In this document: in pieces, positions 1-8,171 of the stretch | Position numbering within the stretch: the stretch's first letter is position 1 | Layout of the letters: each line of letters starts with the position of its first letter | NCBI RefSeq assembly: GCF_018336155.1 | Contig: NZ_JAGYHF010000003.1 | Span: 248,001 to 312,000 of the forward strand | Length of the DNA stretch: 64,000 nt | Source of the DNA: Pseudomonas rustica | GTDB taxonomy: Bacteria > Pseudomonadota > Gammaproteobacteria > Pseudomonadales > Pseudomonadaceae | Direction: 5' to 3' | Made by a program: the position numbers and the translations under genes | The notes under the pieces: model-generated | Database searches by the model: none | What the model saw: the letters and a program-made list of their open reading frames with translations, nothing else | What the model was told of the DNA's origin: nothing

Positions 1-61
1 CTTTTGCGTTGTGCGCTATCCTCCGCGCCCTCAAATTTCACCTTCCACAGGATCCGCCCTC

Positions 62-592
62 ATGAAAGCCGCACTCGTCGAACTCATCAGCAAAATCAGC
101 TCCGGCTGCATGGCCGAGGACGAGATCCTGAACGTCGCCGATGAAGCGGCGCAAGCCTACGCCGATGCCGATACTTTTCTGACAGCCAACCCAGACATCA
201 ACTACGACGACACCTTCCCGATCCCGTTGGGCGAGTGGGTCGTCGTCGGCAGCCTGCCGGAAACCGTGTTGTTCCAGGCAGACACCTACGTTGACCTGTT
301 CGCGCAGATCGTCGCCTCGTTCGGCCCGGGCGTGGATTTCAATCTCAAGCCCAAGCAACTGGCGAAAACCGAAGCCCTGACCGCGCTCAACCGCATTCAG
401 GTGCAGATGAGCAGCATGAACAAGGAAAACGGCGGTTACACGCTGATGAACTTCAGCCAGTTGCTCGACGACGAGCTGCAAATGGTGCTGGTCTTCGGCA
501 ACGACGTGCCGCGCGTGCTGGAGTTGTGCGCCGAAGTCGGCATCAACGCTGCACCCGCGCTGGAAGCCTTGAAGATCGCCGTTCACGTCTGA
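62..592 (+). CDS. Conserved hypothetical protein, 176 aa
   Basis: I do not recognise a named family. The ATG at 62 is chosen over an upstream in-frame start at 11 because the earlier residues are low-complexity and Pro/Ser-rich, while an AGGA lies about 10 bases before 62. The protein is acidic, soluble-looking and without a signal peptide. It has Asp/Glu-rich stretches near residues 20-60 and a Met-rich stretch near 115-130. It ends with an Ala-rich helix. It stands alone ahead of a small membrane protein gene. Nothing in the sequence indicates a function; a cytoplasmic protein conserved in Pseudomonas is a guess from codon use and composition. Confidence 0.7.
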   Translation: MKAALVELISKISSGCMAEDEILNVADEAAQAYADADTFLTANPDINYDDTFPIPLGEWVVVGSLPETVLFQADTYVDLFAQIVASFGPGVDFNLKPKQLAKTEALTALNRIQVQMSSMNKENGGYTLMNFSQLLDDELQMVLVFGNDVPRVLELCAEVGINAAPALEALKIAVHV

Positions 593-663
593 GTGCAATA
601 AAAGGGAACCCTGCGCGCGACCGTCTATCCTAAAAGTGCATGCCACTATTCTGGAGCGACACC

Positions 664-855
664 ATGGGTTCCACGTTCAACGGTCTGATCGGCCTGATCA
701 TCCTCGCCCTCGACATCTGGGCCATCATCAATGTGCTGAAAAGCGGCGCGACCACCGGGATGAAAATCGTCTGGGTGCTGCTGATCATCCTCCTGCCGGT
801 ACTGGGTCTGATCATCTGGGCAATCGCCGGGCCACGCGGTAACGTCCGGATCTGA
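664..855 (+). CDS. Small PLDc_N-type membrane protein, 63 aa
   Basis: The product has two strongly hydrophobic helices (about residues 5-25 and 33-54) separated by a short polar loop with a KSGATTGMK-like turn. It ends in GPRGNVRI. This two-helix pattern is that of the phospholipase D N-terminal (PLDc_N) domain, found alone in many small inner-membrane proteins. Here it has no catalytic HKD motif, so enzyme activity is not expected. The ATG at 664 is preceded by GGAG about 9 bases upstream. Its role is unknown; membrane anchoring or a structural role is an inference. Confidence 0.75.
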   Translation: MGSTFNGLIGLIILALDIWAIINVLKSGATTGMKIVWVLLIILLPVLGLIIWAIAGPRGNVRI

Positions 856-876
856 ATCAGCTAACACCGCAATACC

Positions 877-965
877 CCTGTAGGAGCTGCCGAAGGCTGC
901 GATCTTTTGATCTTGCTTTTAAAAATCAACATCAAAAGATCGCAGCCTGCGGCAGCTCCTACAGG
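877..965. repeat. Palindromic intergenic repeat, family A
   Basis: Two inverted arms, CCTGTAGGAGCTGCCGAAGG... and its complement, are separated by an AT-rich centre and can form a long hairpin. This is the first of about ten copies of the family in the window. It lies between the PLDc_N gene and speE. Confidence 0.85.
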
Positions 966-981
966 GATTGTGGTTCTGAGG

Positions 982-1011
982 TTCGACCTGTCATCTTCGG
1001 CAACGTAGAAT
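982..1011 (+). promoter_or_regulatory. Possible sigma-70 promoter for speE
   Basis: TTCGAC at 982-987 and TAGAAT at 1006-1011 are spaced by 18 bases, between the repeat and speE. The match is moderate and no operator is evident. Confidence 0.35.
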
Positions 1012-1075
1012 GCGCGCCTTTCCCGGGCAATCGTCCCCACGATTGGCGCCCGCGCATTCATCGGAGCACTTGACC

Positions 1076-1951
1076 ATGACCATCACCAAAACCAGCGAGT
1101 ACCTGGAAACCCTCTACGAAGGCTACGGCCAGCGTTTTCGCATGGAAAAACTGCTGCACGAAGTGCGCACCGAACACCAGCATCTGGTGATCTTCCAGAA
1201 CCCGCGCATGGGCCGCGTGATGGCGCTGGACGGCGTGATCCAGACCACCGAAGCCGACGAATTCATCTACCACGAAATGCTCACCCACGTGCCGATCCTC
1301 GCCCACGGCAGCGCCAAGCGCGTGCTGATCATCGGCGGCGGTGACGGCGGCATGTTGCGCGAAGTGACCAAGCACGCCGGCGTTGAACACATCACCATGG
1401 TCGAGATCGACGGCACTGTGGTCGACATGTGCAAAGAATTCCTGCCGAACCACTCCAGCGGCGCCTACGACGATCCACGTCTGAACCTGGTGATCGACGA
1501 CGGCATGCGTTTCGTCGCCACCACCACGGAAAAATTCGACGTGATCATCTCCGATTCCACCGACCCGATCGGCCCGGGCGAAGTGCTGTTCTCGGAGAAC
1601 TTCTATCAGGCCTGCCACCGCTGCCTGAACGAAGGCGGCATCCTCGTGACCCAGAACGGCACGCCGTTCATGCAGATCGACGAAGTGAAAACCACCGCCG
1701 GTCGCCTGAAAAGTCTGTTCCCGGACTGGCACTTCTATCAGGCGGCCGTGCCGACCTACATCGGCGGTTCGATGACCTTCGCCTGGGGCTCGACCAACCC
1801 GGCCTACCGCAAACTGAGCCGTGAAACCCTGCAACAGCGCTTCATCGGCAGCGGCATCGTCACCCGCTACTACAACCCGGAAATCCACATCGGCGCATTC
1901 GCCTTGCCGCAGTACGTGCTGCAGGCGATCAACAAGCCAAGCAACGACTAA
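1076..1951 (+). CDS. speE: Spermidine synthase
   Basis: The enzyme transfers an aminopropyl group from decarboxylated S-adenosylmethionine to putrescine, giving spermidine, in the cytoplasm. The 291-aa product has the usual family length. It shows the nucleotide-binding loop GGGDGG at residues 87-92 and the [10 protein letters not shown] segment around Asp160, the expected catalytic aspartate. The ATG at 1076 has GGAG about 10 bases upstream; the in-frame start at 1010 would add an unconserved Pro/Ser-rich tail. The gene is monocistronic, with palindromic repeats on both sides. No speD is seen nearby, so the decarboxylated donor must come from elsewhere in the genome. Confidence 0.93.
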   Translation: MTITKTSEYLETLYEGYGQRFRMEKLLHEVRTEHQHLVIFQNPRMGRVMALDGVIQTTEADEFIYHEMLTHVPILAHGSAKRVLIIGGGDGGMLREVTKHAGVEHITMVEIDGTVVDMCKEFLPNHSSGAYDDPRLNLVIDDGMRFVATTTEKFDVIISDSTDPIGPGEVLFSENFYQACHRCLNEGGILVTQNGTPFMQIDEVKTTAGRLKSLFPDWHFYQAAVPTYIGGSMTFAWGSTNPAYRKLSRETLQQRFIGSGIVTRYYNPEIHIGAFALPQYVLQAINKPSND

Positions 1952-1966
1952 AAGAACACTGCAAAA

Positions 1967-2064
1967 CCCCTGTGGGAGCGGGCTTGCTCGCGAAAGCGGA
2001 CTGTCAGCCAACAAATTTGTTGGATGACAAATCGCATTCGCGAGCAAGCCCGCTCCCACATTTG
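1967..2064. repeat. Palindromic intergenic repeat, family B
   Basis: The arms GTGGGAGCGGGCTTGCTCGC and complement enclose a loop that holds its own small inverted repeat (ACAAATTTGT). It follows the speE stop codon by about 15 bases. Confidence 0.85.
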
Positions 2065-2189
2065 TTTGCCCCGCACGGTAGATGTCGTTTTTTTCATCTT
2101 CGTCCGCTGTAATCCTTTTGAACCAACTTTCTGCGTAAACAGTCGAGATAGTTGTAAGCCCATTTGCGGGTTTGATCGAGGAGGCACCG

Positions 2190-2423
2190 ATGCAAAAGTG
2201 GAAAGTCACTTTCGTGGACGATCATGGTGAAATTGTCGATGAGGTGTTCGAACGTGCGGAATGCCCCAGTGACGATGAGGCCGCACAACTGATCAAGGCA
2301 CGGCTCCTGCCCGTGGCCGCCGAGCTGGATCTCAATGATCTGGAAGGGCGCACCGCCGATGCTGGCGTGAAAAGTCTGAAAACCCAGAACAGCATCGAAA
2401 TCCGCAGCATCACCCCTATCTGA
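2190..2423 (+). CDS. Small conserved protein of unknown function, 77 aa
   Basis: The ATG at 2190 has a strong GAGGAGG ribosome site 6 bases upstream, which decides the start over one at 2172. The product is acidic and soluble, beginning MQKWKVTFVDDHGEIVDEVF, and looks like a small alpha/beta domain. There is no signal peptide or membrane segment. I do not recognise a function. It stands just before the RraB-type gene on the same strand but is separated from it by about 210 bases, so co-transcription is uncertain. Confidence 0.75.
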   Translation: MQKWKVTFVDDHGEIVDEVFERAECPSDDEAAQLIKARLLPVAAELDLNDLEGRTADAGVKSLKTQNSIEIRSITPI

Positions 2424-2633
2424 CATTCTTCTTGTCACCTTCACCACCAGGCCTTGGCAGCAGCTCTATCTTGGGGCTACTCTGCAAGCGAGATCAGCGA
2501 ACGGATCGCTAAGGTCTGGTCTTGTCAGCTACATGCTTGTTTCCCGCGTTCAACGACGTTGTCGCAGTACTTTGGCCAAAGGCCCGGGGCGGGAATACGG
2601 AAAGTCTATCCATCTATGCGAGGGGGACGATTC

Positions 2634-2981
2634 ATGAGCACAGCCTATCAAGAAGACATCAGCAGCAATGTTCTGCGCCGCATGAAAGAAGGCGGTTTCG
2701 ATTTTTCCCGATTCCATCCCATCGAGTTCTACGCGATTTTCCCGGACGAGGAGCGGGCGCGCAGGGCAGCAGGCAAATTTCGCGGTGAATCCATCAATGC
2801 TCAGGTCAGCGTGCGTGATGACGGTGCGTGGGCGCTGGAATTAAGCAAAGTGATGTATGCGACGTATGACGATATCGGCGACTTTGAACAGGGCTTTTCG
2901 GCGGTGGTCGAGCCTTTGGGCGGAATAATCGAAGGGTGGGGCGTGAAACAGGAGGTGCGTAGCCGCCACCGGTTGAATTGA
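2634..2981 (+). CDS. rraB: RraB-family ribonuclease E inhibitor
   Basis: The 115-aa product matches the RraB family in length and pattern: an N-terminal helix, then an HPIEFYAIFPDEERAR segment typical of the fold, and a C-terminal GIIEGWGVK motif. RraB proteins bind the C-terminal scaffold region of RNase E and modulate mRNA decay. The ATG at 2634 is preceded by GAGGGGGA. Earlier in-frame starts would add about 60 poorly conserved residues, so they are rejected. The gene stands alone, with a palindromic repeat after it. RraA is also encoded in this window (51640). Confidence 0.75.
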   Translation: MSTAYQEDISSNVLRRMKEGGFDFSRFHPIEFYAIFPDEERARRAAGKFRGESINAQVSVRDDGAWALELSKVMYATYDDIGDFEQGFSAVVEPLGGIIEGWGVKQEVRSRHRLN

Positions 2982-2997
2982 ATATTTATAGATAGAA

Positions 2998-3070
2998 GAT
3001 CAAAAGATCGCAGCCTTCGGCAGCTCCTACACAGATTCATGTAGGGGCTGTCGGAGGCTGCGATCTTTTG
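2998..3070. repeat. Palindromic intergenic repeat, family A
   Basis: Arms GATCGCAGCCTTCGGCAGCTC and an imperfect complement (GTAGGGGCTGTCGGAGGCTG) make a hairpin just after the RraB gene. The right arm carries two base changes compared with other copies. Confidence 0.8.
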
Positions 3071-3099
3071 CTTTTGCTTTCAAAACATTTCTAAAAGGC

Positions 3100-3250
3100 A
3101 AAAAAAAGCCACCGGAGAGGGTGGCTAAAAGGGAAGACCGATAAGGAGAGGAAACCGGTCAGGGTTAAGGCTGGGCGGGCTGCGGGGCAGTCCCAATCAG
3201 TTGAGCTGTCGACTTCGCGGCGCTGTGCGCGGGGAAGTTCTGCAGCGAAT
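3100..3250 (-). ncRNA. Candidate small RNA, about 150 nt
   Basis: The minus strand has an intrinsic terminator: a GCCACC/GGTGGC stem at 3108-3125 followed by eight U (3100-3107). No minus-strand gene precedes it. A sigma-70-like promoter reading the same way lies about 140 bases upstream (3257-3285). The predicted transcript has no ATG. It carries the C/U-rich run TTTCCTCTCCTTATC, which can pair with an AAGGAGAGG-type ribosome binding site, and a CTCTCC terminator loop. These are features of trans-acting regulatory RNAs. It matches no RNA family I can name. The rest of the 2982-3480 interval holds only a palindromic repeat. Confidence 0.4.
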
Positions 3251-3256
3251 GCGCGG

Positions 3257-3285
3257 ATTATCCGCAGCCGATCCCGGGCAGTGAA
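3257..3285 (-). promoter_or_regulatory. Sigma-70-like promoter of the candidate small RNA
   Basis: On the minus strand TTCACT (3285-3280) and GATAAT (3262-3257) are 17 bases apart. The -10 hexamer matches the consensus at five of six positions. Predicted start near 3250. Confidence 0.4.
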
Positions 3286-3480
3286 ATCAACTCTGACTAT
3301 GCTGCTAATAGGCGATGCAGTGCGTCGCAATGAAGCGGGGGCAATCAGGTTGGGGCATTTGCCGCACAGGAATGGTGCGGCGCCTGCGGCGTGAATATCC
3401 AACCGATTGAAATCAAAGCGTTTATGCCGATGGCACGGGCCTTGCGAAGGCCTGTATGTCCGGGTGACAAGGAGTACGGC

Positions 3481-4890
3481 ATGATCCGCACCTATTTTGA
3501 TGAAATGTACGATGCCGGCGGCCAGGTTCGCCCGCATTATCGGGAGTTCGCCCGATGGCTGGCCGACACGCCTGACGAGCTGCTGGCCCAACGGCGACGT
3601 GAGGCCGATCTGCTGTTCCATCGCGCCGGGATTACTTTCACGCTCTATGGAGACGAGCAGGGCACCGAGCGCCTGATTCCTTTCGACACCATTCCGCGCA
3701 GCATCCCCGCCAGCGAGTGGCGGATCGTCGAGCGCGGCTGCATCCAGCGGGTCAAGGCGTTGAATATGTTCCTCGCCGACCTCTATCACGAGCAGCGCAT
3801 CATCAAGGCCGGGATCATTCCTGCCGAACAGGTGCTGGCCAACGAGCAATACCAGTTGGCGATGCAAGGCCTGGATCTGCACCGCGATATCTATTCGCAC
3901 ATTTCCGGCGTCGATCTGGTGCGCGATGGCGACGGCACGTATTACGTGCTCGAAGACAACCTGCGTACGCCGAGCGGCGTCAGTTACATGCTCGAAGACC
4001 GCAAAATGATGATGCGATTGTTCCCGGAGTTGTTCGCCGCGCAACGCATCGCCCCGATTGACCACTACCCGAACCTGTTGCTCGACACGCTGAAAAGCTC
4101 GAGCCCGATTGACGACCCGAGCGTGGTGGTGCTGACGCCGGGGCGCTTCAACAGTGCGTTCTTTGAGCACGCGTTTCTCGCCCGGGAAATGGGCGTGGAA
4201 CTGGTCGAAGGCGCGGATCTGTTCGTGCGTGACGACAAAGTCTTCATGCGCACCACCGACGGCCCGAAAGCAGTGGACGTGATTTACCGCCGCCTCGACG
4301 ACGCCTTCCTCGATCCATTGGCGTTCAACCCGGACTCAATGCTCGGCGTGCCGGGGCTGCTGTCGTCCTATCGCTCTGGCAACGTCGTGCTGGCCAACGC
4401 CATCGGCACCGGCGTGGCGGATGACAAATCGGTGTACCCGTTTGTCACCGACATGATCCGTTTCTACCTCGACGAAGAGCCGATCCTGAAAAACGTGCCG
4501 ACCTGGCAATGCCGCAACCCGTCTGAACTTTCCCACGTGCTGGCCAATCTTCCAGATCTGGTGGTCAAGGAAACCCAAGGCTCTGGCGGTTACGGAATGC
4601 TGGTGGGGCCGGCGTCGACGAAGGCGGAAATTGATGCTTTCCGCGAACGCATCAAGGCCAAACCCCACGCGTACATCGCGCAACCGACGTTGTCGCTGTC
4701 GACCTGTCCGACCTTTGTCGAAAACGGCATTGCGCCGCGCCATATCGATTTGCGTCCATTTGTCTTGTCCGGTCGTGAAACCCGCGTGGTGCCCGGCGGT
4801 TTGACCCGCGTGGCGCTGCGTGAAGGCTCGCTGGTGGTGAATTCATCACAGGGCGGCGGAACCAAGGACACCTGGGTGGTCGAGGATTGA
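3481..4890 (+). CDS. Circularly permuted type 2 ATP-grasp protein
   Basis: The 469-aa product belongs to the circularly permuted ATP-grasp family (COG2308). Visible signs are the N-terminal Asp/Arg-rich segment, the FLADLY...IIPAEQVL region, the VLEDNLRTPSGVSYMLEDR segment (about residues 157-175) and the glycine-rich GSGGYGMLVGP loop near residue 370, followed by a QPTLSLSTCP segment. Such proteins are predicted to ligate amino acids or peptides through acyl-phosphate chemistry. The true substrate is unknown. The ATG at 3481 has AGGAG 8 bases upstream. It is first in a tight operon with an alpha-E protein (12-base gap) and a transglutaminase (ATGA overlap), a conserved trio. Confidence 0.88.
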   Translation: MIRTYFDEMYDAGGQVRPHYREFARWLADTPDELLAQRRREADLLFHRAGITFTLYGDEQGTERLIPFDTIPRSIPASEWRIVERGCIQRVKALNMFLADLYHEQRIIKAGIIPAEQVLANEQYQLAMQGLDLHRDIYSHISGVDLVRDGDGTYYVLEDNLRTPSGVSYMLEDRKMMMRLFPELFAAQRIAPIDHYPNLLLDTLKSSSPIDDPSVVVLTPGRFNSAFFEHAFLAREMGVELVEGADLFVRDDKVFMRTTDGPKAVDVIYRRLDDAFLDPLAFNPDSMLGVPGLLSSYRSGNVVLANAIGTGVADDKSVYPFVTDMIRFYLDEEPILKNVPTWQCRNPSELSHVLANLPDLVVKETQGSGGYGMLVGPASTKAEIDAFRERIKAKPHAYIAQPTLSLSTCPTFVENGIAPRHIDLRPFVLSGRETRVVPGGLTRVALREGSLVVNSSQGGGTKDTWVVED

Positions 4891-4902
4891 AGGAAGCTTG
4901 CC

Positions 4903-5853
4903 ATGTTAAGTAGAACTGCCTCGGATCTGTATTGGATGTCGCGTTACCTGGAGCGGGCGGAAAACCTCGCGCGGATGCTCGATATCAGTTATTCGCTATC
5001 ACTGATGCCGCAGGACGGACGCGGCGACGGTTTGCATGAGCTGGCGATGCCGCTGTTGATCACCGGCACCCTTGAGGATTATCTGGAGCGTCACGGCGCA
5101 TTGCATGCCGAACGGCTGCTGCACTTTTTCGCCCTTGATGCGGCCAACCCGGCGAGCATTTACAGCTGCCTCGGTGCGGCGCGGGCCAGTGCCCATGCGG
5201 TACGCGGACGCATCACGGCGGATATGTGGGAGAACATCAACTCGACGTGGCTGGAGATTCGCGGGATCGCTGAACAGGGCCTCAGCCGCTACGGCATGAG
5301 TCGCTTCTGCGAGTGGATCAAGGAGCGTTCGCACCTGTTTCGTGGCGCGTCCTACGGCACGATCATGCGCAACGATGCATTTCGTTTTATTCGTCTCGGC
5401 ACCTTTATCGAACGCGCGGACAACACGCTGCGCTTGCTTGATGCCCGCTACGAAATGGCCGGCGATCAGGCCGAAGCGGTCAGCGACGGCACGGCCCACG
5501 CCTATTACCAGTGGAGTGCATTGCTGCGTGCGCTGTCGTCGTTCGAGGCCTACACCGAAATCTATCGCGACGCGCCCGGCGCCCGGCATGTTGCCGAATT
5601 GCTGCTGTTGCGCGCCGACGTGCCGCGTTCGCTGCGCGCCTGCACCGAAGAGATCGACCAGATTCTTGCGCAACTGCCCGGTGCCAACGGTCGTCCCGCG
5701 CAACGCTTGGCCGCCGAGATGGACGCGCGCCTGCGCTACACCGGCATCAACGAAATCCTCGAGGAAGGCCTGCACGCCTGGCTGACCGAATTCATCCCGC
5801 TGGTGCGCCAGTTGGGCAACGCCATTCACAGTTCCTACCTGGAGGCTGCATGA
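4903..5853 (+). CDS. Alpha-E domain protein
   Basis: The 316-aa, almost wholly alpha-helical product starts MLSRTASDLYWMSRYLERAE, the hallmark of the alpha-E family (COG2307). It always travels with circularly permuted ATP-grasp proteins and transglutaminases. The family has no known biochemical activity; a scaffolding or accessory role in peptide ligation has been proposed from context. AGGAAGC lies before the ATG at 4903. The last codons overlap the next gene in an ATGA junction, indicating translational coupling. It has no signal peptide, so the system is probably cytoplasmic. Confidence 0.88.
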   Translation: MLSRTASDLYWMSRYLERAENLARMLDISYSLSLMPQDGRGDGLHELAMPLLITGTLEDYLERHGALHAERLLHFFALDAANPASIYSCLGAARASAHAVRGRITADMWENINSTWLEIRGIAEQGLSRYGMSRFCEWIKERSHLFRGASYGTIMRNDAFRFIRLGTFIERADNTLRLLDARYEMAGDQAEAVSDGTAHAYYQWSALLRALSSFEAYTEIYRDAPGARHVAELLLLRADVPRSLRACTEEIDQILAQLPGANGRPAQRLAAEMDARLRYTGINEILEEGLHAWLTEFIPLVRQLGNAIHSSYLEAA

Positions 5854-6653
5854 GACTTTCCATAAGCCACGAGACCACCTATCACTACGAAGATAAGGTG
5901 CGGGCGAGCATCCAGTACCTCCGGCTGACCCCCCATGACAGCGAGCGTCAACATGTGCTGAGCTGGCAACTCGACCTGCCGCGCCCGGTGCGCGCGCAAC
6001 TTGATCCGTTCGGCAACATCCTGCACGTGCTGACCATGGACGAGCCGCACGAAGCAATCATCATTGGCGCGCGTGGGCAGGTTGATATTGATGAATTGCG
6101 CGAGGCGGAACATGAGAGCCAGTCGGCGCTGCCGTTTCTGCGCTTTACCCGCTTGACCGAGGCCGATGAGGCGCTTCGAGCGTTCGCGGAAAGATCCTGC
6201 AAGCAACGGCGCGATCGCACCGCGCTGATCGATTTGATGCACGGTTTGAATCAGCACATGACCTACACGCCGGGCTCCACCGAAGTCGACACCAGCGCCG
6301 CCGAAGCCTTTGCCGGACGCGCCGGGGTTTGTCAGGATCACACCCACGCGTTTCTGGCCTGCGCGCGCAGCCTGGGCGTGCCGTCGCGTTATGTGTCGGG
6401 GTATTTGTACAGCGAGGATTGCGAACATCTGGCCAGCCATGCCTGGGCGGAAGCGTGGCTGGATGACGCGTGGTACAGCTTTGACGTGACCAACGAACTG
6501 GCACGGCCGGAACGGCATTTGAAACTGGCGGTGGGCCTCGATTACCTCGATGCCTGCCCGGTACGCGGCATGCGCCGGGGCGGCGGCTGCGAGCAGATGC
6601 ACGCAAAAGTGTTCGTCTCACCGACCCCGGTCATCTCCGTGCAACAACAATAG
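5850..6653 (+). CDS. Transglutaminase-like cysteine protease of the ATP-grasp operon
   Basis: The 267-aa product has the N-terminal bacterial transglutaminase-like domain (MRLSISHETTYHYED) and a papain-fold core with a complete triad: Cys161 in AGVCQDHTHAF, His197 in SHAWAEAW and Asp212 in YSFDVTN. An active amidase, peptidase or transamidase is therefore expected. No signal peptide is seen. The ATG at 5850 overlaps the stop of the alpha-E gene and has GGAGG upstream, which decides the start over a long upstream in-frame extension. In this operon it could cut or process whatever the ATP-grasp protein makes; that is inference. Confidence 0.9.
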   Translation: MRLSISHETTYHYEDKVRASIQYLRLTPHDSERQHVLSWQLDLPRPVRAQLDPFGNILHVLTMDEPHEAIIIGARGQVDIDELREAEHESQSALPFLRFTRLTEADEALRAFAERSCKQRRDRTALIDLMHGLNQHMTYTPGSTEVDTSAAEAFAGRAGVCQDHTHAFLACARSLGVPSRYVSGYLYSEDCEHLASHAWAEAWLDDAWYSFDVTNELARPERHLKLAVGLDYLDACPVRGMRRGGGCEQMHAKVFVSPTPVISVQQQ

Positions 6654-6667
6654 ATCCGGGATACCGC

Positions 6668-6734
6668 TTCGCGAGCAAGCCCGCTCCCACAGGGGAAACG
6701 CATTCCAAATGTGGGAGCGGGCTTGCTCGCGAAG
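6668..6734. repeat. Palindromic intergenic repeat, family B
   Basis: Arms TTCGCGAGCAAGCCCGCTCC and complement make a compact hairpin between two convergent genes. Confidence 0.85.
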
Positions 6735-6765
6735 AGGCCAGCCAAAACAACCAAAATTCAAGGGC

Positions 6766-7587
6766 TCAGGGTTTAATTTTGCGCCCCGCCATGTGTTTCA
6801 GATACCCCACCAGCAATTCCAGATCCCCCTCCGGCAACACCTCCGCCGAAAACCCCGGCATCTTCGCCTGCGGCCACTGGCGCAAACTCTGCGGATCACG
6901 AATGTAGCGCTTCAAGAAATCCGCCCCAAAATACTCCGTCGGACTGTACGGAATATTCAGATCCGGCCCAAACTGCGCATCCCCCGCACCGTTCAATCGG
7001 TGACACGCCAAGCAATTCTTCTGAAACAACGCAAAACCCAGATTCACCGGATCATCTTTCTTCAACGCCGGATCCGGTAGCAGAGCAGGGAAGCGCTCGG
7101 CCACCGGCGCCATGCGTGTGATGCTCGCCACTTCAAACGGCCACTGCTCGGGGCTGATATTGCCCGCCTGCGGATCCGTCCACACCAGGTAAAACGGCCC
7201 GGCGCTGTGCTTGCCTTCCGACAGCGGTGGCCACGGATGCGCCGGATCTTCAATCGCCAGCCAGGCTCGGGCGCCTTCGCCATTGAGCAATGGCGCCGCC
7301 GCCAATTCCGCAGCAAAGCCGTCCAGTGCGACTGCTTGCAGATGATCCTCGGGTTTAATCCCGCTCAACAACGCCGCCACCGGCACAGCGCGATAGACCA
7401 TGTCCTTCTTATAGGACACATCGTTTTTGATGGTGATGTTTTGCACCTGAGGATGCTTGAGCAATTCCTCGGTCTGCCAGGTGCGGCTGTGCTCGCCCAG
7501 TTGCAAATCCAACTGTGCGGCAGACAGAGGCATGCTCAGCAGCATGGCCCCGAGTACGAAGAGCGTTTTCAAATGATCGCCGTCCAT
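6766..7587 (-). CDS. Cytochrome c protein with an N-terminal SUOX-like region
   Basis: The 273-aa product has an N-terminal signal peptide (about residues 1-24). A middle region (about 25-165) resembles a small molybdopterin-oxidoreductase-like domain without obvious cofactor cysteines. A C-terminal cytochrome c domain has heme motif CLACH at residues 192-196 and a likely axial Met in KMPGF. It is a periplasmic electron carrier or a subunit of an oxidoreductase whose partner is not in this window. The ATG at 7587 is chosen over a GTG at 7620 because it places the signal peptide correctly; no strong ribosome site is visible for either. Its neighbour upstream is a 31-aa membrane peptide gene. 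Confidence 0.78.
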   Translation of the reverse strand: MDGDHLKTLFVLGAMLLSMPLSAAQLDLQLGEHSRTWQTEELLKHPQVQNITIKNDVSYKKDMVYRAVPVAALLSGIKPEDHLQAVALDGFAAELAAAPLLNGEGARAWLAIEDPAHPWPPLSEGKHSAGPFYLVWTDPQAGNISPEQWPFEVASITRMAPVAERFPALLPDPALKKDDPVNLGFALFQKNCLACHRLNGAGDAQFGPDLNIPYSPTEYFGADFLKRYIRDPQSLRQWPQAKMPGFSAEVLPEGDLELLVGYLKHMAGRKIKP

Positions 7588-7681
7588 GTCGTGGAAGTGC
7601 GCAAAGGTTGGCACAGCCACGCTGGCCCGGGTAGCGGGCCAGTCACATTTTCAGTGGCGATAGATAAACCCGCCGCTCGAT

Positions 7682-7777
7682 TCAGCCGATGACCTTGGTC
7701 AGATTCGGCAAAATCAACAACAGCGTCGTGGCGAAAAGAATGAGCCCTGCTTGACGAACTTTCGGTTGTTTGAACAT
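7682..7777 (-). CDS. Putative 31-residue membrane peptide
   Basis: This short reading frame encodes MFKQPKVRQAGLILFATTLL and a further eleven residues ending PNLTKVIG. It has a positively charged start and one hydrophobic segment (about residues 11-25), so it looks like a single-pass inner-membrane peptide. An AAGGCGG-like ribosome site stands about 8 bases before the ATG. It lies about 90 bases upstream of the cytochrome c gene on the same strand and could be co-transcribed. Function unknown; the call rests on composition and the ribosome site. Confidence 0.5.
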   Translation of the reverse strand: MFKQPKVRQAGLILFATTLLLILPNLTKVIG

Positions 7778-8171
7778 GGCTTGACCGCCTTTATTGTTAT
7801 TTCCTGATGCCTGCCTGCATATCCATGACGGCAAGCGCTGCACTTCCTGTTGAAGGACGCCGGCCTCGGCAAAACCCGACGACTCTGACGTACATGTACT
7901 ACCTTAGGGCCCGCGTCACGCTTGGCTTAGATCCATTTCATATGGAGTTGCTGCCAACGGCGATTAAAAAGGCATGAGGCGTATTGCCAGCTTCTGCGCC
8001 GCCCGCTTGCTAGACAACTCCGTGACCTGAACCGGTTCACCCGACGGCCAATGACCGTCCGTCTGAGCGTGTCCGTCAACCGCATTGAGCACTGTGGTCA
8101 TTGAATCCGTGGCCGTCCGGGACAAGAGTGCAAGCACAAGAAATCACTCACCGCACAGGTTCGAGGACGTC
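7778..8171. other. Intergenic region before the beta-oxidation genes
   Basis: About 390 bases without a convincing gene. It contains a perfect 10-base palindrome GTACATGTAC (7890-7899) and a perfect 12-base palindrome (8028-8039). The reading frames in it are under 20 codons and have no ribosome site. Confidence 0.5.
8028..8039. promoter_or_regulatory. Candidate operator palindrome upstream of thiolase
   Basis: TGAACCGGTTCA is a perfect 12-base dyad 132 bases ahead of the thiolase start. The size suits a TetR- or GntR-type dimer, but no regulator gene is adjacent. Confidence 0.3.

Noticed and set aside
3091..4170. A 359-codon minus-strand frame across the terminator at 3108
   Set aside because: It overlaps the ATP-grasp gene antisense, has no ribosome site, and ends in terminator sequence; the RNA candidate explains the terminator better.
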